Source: Flavobacteriales bacterium (GTDB lineage: Bacteria > Bacteroidota > Bacteroidia > Flavobacteriales_E > Vicingaceae). Taken from it: a DNA stretch of 64,000 nucleotides. Shown piece by piece: positions 61,565 to 64,000 of the stretch. Below the pieces are notes generated by a model that was given only the letters and a program-made list of their open reading frames with translations, ran no database searches and was not told the DNA's origin. Numbering within the stretch: position 1 is the stretch's first letter; each line of letters begins with the position of its first letter. The stretch is taken from NCBI GenBank assembly GCA_026196775.1, contig JAPHUD010000012.1, positions 62,001 to 126,000 of the forward strand. Reading direction: 5' to 3'. A program made the translations under genes and the position numbers.

Positions 61565-63832
61565 ATGAAAAAAATAGCTTTATTATCTATCTTAATTAGT
61601 ATTGCAACATTAAGCTTTGCTCAAGATAATTTCCGACAAAAATTTCTGGAAGCCAATACGCTTATGGAAGAAAGTTCTTACAATGTTGCACTTCCTATTT
61701 GGCTAAAATTAAGTATTGAAGAGCCTGATAATTTTAATATCAATTATAAAATAGGTATTTGTTATATGAATTCTGCAAACGAAAAAGCAAAAGCATTAGA
61801 CTATTTAATAAAAGCTTCACAAAATACAACTAATAATTATGATCCATTTTCTCATACTGAAAAAAGTGCTCCAGTAGAAGCGTTATTTTACGTAGGGAGA
61901 GCCTACCACCTTAATTATGAGTTCGATGCAGCTATTATGAATTACAATACGTTTAAAGAAAAAATTTCTAAAAAACATTATTTGTTCAATGAAATTAATC
62001 GCTACATAACTCAAGCTCAATTTGCTAAAGAGTTAGTTGCTAATCCAGTTAACATAATTCTTAAAAATATAGGAGCATCTATAAATTCTGAATATGCAGA
62101 TTATAGTCCTGTAATTTCAATTGATGAATCTAGTATTTATTTTACCTCAAGAAGATTAAGAGCTGATAGTTCTAACTATTATATTACTGATGATTTTGAT
62201 GGTAAACATTTTGAAGACATTTATGTTTCTCATAACTATGATGGTGTGTGGACTGACCCCGAATTACTAACCATTAATACTGACGGACATTTAGCTACAG
62301 TAAATATCTCTGCTGATGGGCAAACACTTTTTGTATATCGTGATGATGATGGTGATGGAAATATTTACACTACAACAAAAAATCAAGATGATCAATGGGG
62401 AGAATTAGTAAAACTAGGTTCTGATATTAATACAGAATACAAAGAATCTCATGCTCATGTTACCCCTGATGGAAATATATTGTACTTTATAAGCGATAGA
62501 AAAAAAGGTGGACTAGGCGGACAAGATATATATTTTTGTAAAAAATTACCAACAGGAGATTGGGGACTAGCTCAAAATGCAGGAAATATATTAAACACCC
62601 CCTACGATGAAGATGGTATTTTCTTACATCCTGATGGGAAAACAATTTACTTTTCATCTAAAGGACATAGCGGTATGGGTGGTTTTGACATTTTCTACTC
62701 TGAATTAGATGAAACAGGAAACTGGGGAACACCTAAGAACATGGGATATCCTGTAAATTCTACTGATGATGATGTGTTCTTTGTTACTTCTACAGATGGA
62801 AAAAGAGCCTATTATTCTTCATTTAAACAAGAAGGGTTTGGGGAGAAAGACATTTATGTAATTACGCTTGTTGATGCCCAAGAAAAACCACTTACCTTAT
62901 TAACAGGTTTCCTTAAAGTGGCAGGTTTTGATGAAACTCCTGAGAGTGCTATTATTACTGTCACAGACAATGAAACAGGAAATTTAATAGGAAGGTATGT
63001 TCCTAGAAAAAAAGATGGTAAATTCAGTATTATCCTAAATCCTGGAGGCGATTACCATATTGAATATGCTGCCGAAAGATACACTATGGAAGAAGATATT
63101 TATATTCCACCAGTTTCTGCTTACAACGAAATTAACAGAGGTATTGATTTAAAAGATGTTGTTTTTGGTGATGTACAAAATACAAATACTAAAACAGACA
63201 CTAAGACTGATGCTAAAACAGATAATAAAGAAGATGTTGTTGCCTTGAAAAATGAAGTCAAAAACTTAAAGAAACAAATTAAAGATTTAGAAAATCAATT
63301 AGCTAAAAAACCTACCACAACTAATACAACAACAGGTGATGACAGCAAAAAAGTTAAAGAACTTCAAAATGAAGTGAGTGCTTTAAAAAATCAAATTGCT
63401 GAGTTGAAAAAACAAGGTAATAACAACGATTTTACTCCTACTCCAACAGAAGTTAAAGATGCTGTTGCTCACTATCAAGAATTTTTCAACTACAATGTTT
63501 CTAAAGTAAATACTGCTAATGCAAAATACGTAGAGATGATTAACAAAGCTGTAGCCCACGCAAAATCTAATGGAAAAGTAACTATTGATATTGAATCAAG
63601 TGCTTCTAAGGTACCTACAAAAACCCATGGTTCTAATGCAAAATTAGCTTACAAAAGAGCAATAGCGGCACAAGAGGTTGTTGTTAATTCATTGATAAGC
63701 AAAGGTATTACCAGAGAGAATATTGTTGTCAACAATGTAAGCACAGGTGTACAAGGTCCTAATTATAATGGAGATTTTGCTAACAAGAAAATGTATGAGC
63801 AATATCAGTTTGTAATTATAAAAATTAAATAA
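61565..63832 (+). CDS. TPR-PD40-OmpA envelope protein
   Basis: This is a 755-residue protein. A signal peptide ending ATLSFAQ is followed by TPR-like helices at about 25-150 (SYNVALPIWLKLSIEEPDN, NFNINYKIGICYMNSA). A PD40/WD40-like propeller follows at about 170-430 (SIYFTSRRLRAD, GNILYFISDRKKGGLGGQDI, GKTIYFSSKGHSGMGGFDIF). After a carboxypeptidase-like domain comes a coiled coil (ALKNEVKNLKKQIKDLENQL), and then an OmpA-like C-terminus that keeps NAKLAYKRAIAAQEVV but lacks the usual GHTD acidic site. This is the PorE-type layout. Function: probably T9SS or envelope anchoring, inferred. Confidence 0.82.
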   Translation: MKKIALLSILISIATLSFAQDNFRQKFLEANTLMEESSYNVALPIWLKLSIEEPDNFNINYKIGICYMNSANEKAKALDYLIKASQNTTNNYDPFSHTEKSAPVEALFYVGRAYHLNYEFDAAIMNYNTFKEKISKKHYLFNEINRYITQAQFAKELVANPVNIILKNIGASINSEYADYSPVISIDESSIYFTSRRLRADSSNYYITDDFDGKHFEDIYVSHNYDGVWTDPELLTINTDGHLATVNISADGQTLFVYRDDDGDGNIYTTTKNQDDQWGELVKLGSDINTEYKESHAHVTPDGNILYFISDRKKGGLGGQDIYFCKKLPTGDWGLAQNAGNILNTPYDEDGIFLHPDGKTIYFSSKGHSGMGGFDIFYSELDETGNWGTPKNMGYPVNSTDDDVFFVTSTDGKRAYYSSFKQEGFGEKDIYVITLVDAQEKPLTLLTGFLKVAGFDETPESAIITVTDNETGNLIGRYVPRKKDGKFSIILNPGGDYHIEYAAERYTMEEDIYIPPVSAYNEINRGIDLKDVVFGDVQNTNTKTDTKTDAKTDNKEDVVALKNEVKNLKKQIKDLENQLAKKPTTTNTTTGDDSKKVKELQNEVSALKNQIAELKKQGNNNDFTPTPTEVKDAVAHYQEFFNYNVSKVNTANAKYVEMINKAVAHAKSNGKVTIDIESSASKVPTKTHGSNAKLAYKRAIAAQEVVVNSLISKGITRENIVVNNVSTGVQGPNYNGDFANKKMYEQYQFVIIKIK

Positions 63833-63845
63833 TCATTAATTTATA

Positions 63846-64000
63846 ATGAAAAATAGTAGAACCTTTTTCCCTCATATCACTTTAGTTTTTACTCTATTAT
63901 TTTTTATTGGTAGTTATACTTTTGCTCAATCTGAAAAAAGAACATTAAAGCAAGCCAGAAAGTACTTAGATGACGAAAAATTTGAATTAGCTCAAGCAAA
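63846..64000 (+). CDS. TPR-type envelope protein, N-terminal fragment cut by the window end
   Basis: It begins 13 bases after the previous stop. The 51 visible residues are a signal peptide (LLFFIGSYTFAQ) and a TPR-like start (RTLKQARKYLDDEKFELAQA). It is probably a second TPR/PD40/OmpA gene in the same operon as its neighbour. The rest lies outside the window. Confidence 0.7.
   Translation, partial: MKNSRTFFPHITLVFTLLFFIGSYTFAQSEKRTLKQARKYLDDEKFELAQA

Overview
The window is AT-rich DNA from a Bacteroidota chromosome, most likely a member of Flavobacteriales or a close relative. The evidence is a T9SS type B sorting domain, several T9SS type A sorting domains, a GldI lipoprotein, DUF5683, the saccharopine/alanine-dehydrogenase-like enzyme, and many promoters of the Bacteroidota form TAnnTTTG. 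The genus cannot be told from the sequence alone. There are 54 credible protein genes (two cut by the window ends), one tmRNA, three strong intrinsic terminators, no tRNA or rRNA, no CRISPR array, no transposase and no recombinase.

Layout. 1-1400: a truncated GH3-family gene facing a small HExxH metallopeptidase. 1400-4770: an accessory island of four unrelated small genes (a DUF4062 protein, a lipoprotein and two membrane proteins). They are separated by hairpin-rich spacers, two of which share a 30-base element; this looks like a gene-cassette array. 4825-10829 (-): a housekeeping run of miaA, a PRiA4_ORF3-like gene, cca, a DUF5683 gene, parB, parA and an MBL-fold hydrolase. 10958-13776 (-): trkH and trkA. 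13919-17827 (-): four consecutive FKBP-type prolyl isomerases, including gldI, led by an nrnA-like DHH phosphoesterase and closed by a clear terminator. 18071-27244 (+): a secreted orphan, uvrA, a TPP-enzyme/aldehyde-dehydrogenase pair, a beta-barrel protein and kdtA (Kdo transferase). 27252-30335 (-): an SF2 helicase, then a lipoprotein and a beta-barrel protein. 30456-33531 (+): a THUMP-like methyltransferase, a Rieske-like lipoprotein without metal ligands, an MscS channel and a pterin dehydratase. 33588-36525: an AlaDH/saccharopine-dehydrogenase-like enzyme (-), ssrA (+) and a secreted T9SS protein (+). 36530-42732 (-): a 1250-residue PKD-repeat adhesin-like T9SS protein, an LptF/LptG permease and tgt. 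42869-48848: a glycosyltransferase overlapping an ECF sigma gene (+), uvrC (-), and two tandem paralogous T9SS proteins (+). 48851-55453 (-): an Smr protein, ctaA/COX15, a LysM plus periplasmic-binding-fold lipoprotein, guaA and NDH-2. 55619-64000: a YciI protein, fmt, an MFS transporter, a propeller lipoprotein, a DUF6973 protein (-), a 2-oxo-acid dehydrogenase E2, and two tandem OmpA/TPR-type envelope genes, the second cut by the window end.

How the genes fit together. Three themes recur. The first is tRNA and translation maintenance: miaA, cca, tgt, fmt, ssrA. The second is the cell envelope and secretion: the T9SS cargo proteins, GldI and its FKBP relatives, LptF/G, KdtA, the OmpA/PD40 genes and the LysM protein. 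The third is genome maintenance: parAB, uvrA, uvrC, the helicase, and nrnA for nanoRNA turnover. The most unusual stretch is the 1.4-4.8 kb island. Other points worth attention are the FKBP quartet, the zinc-motif-less Tgt, the ligand-less Rieske fold, several promoters placed so that the mRNA should be leaderless, and the shared upstream motifs of the twin T9SS genes.
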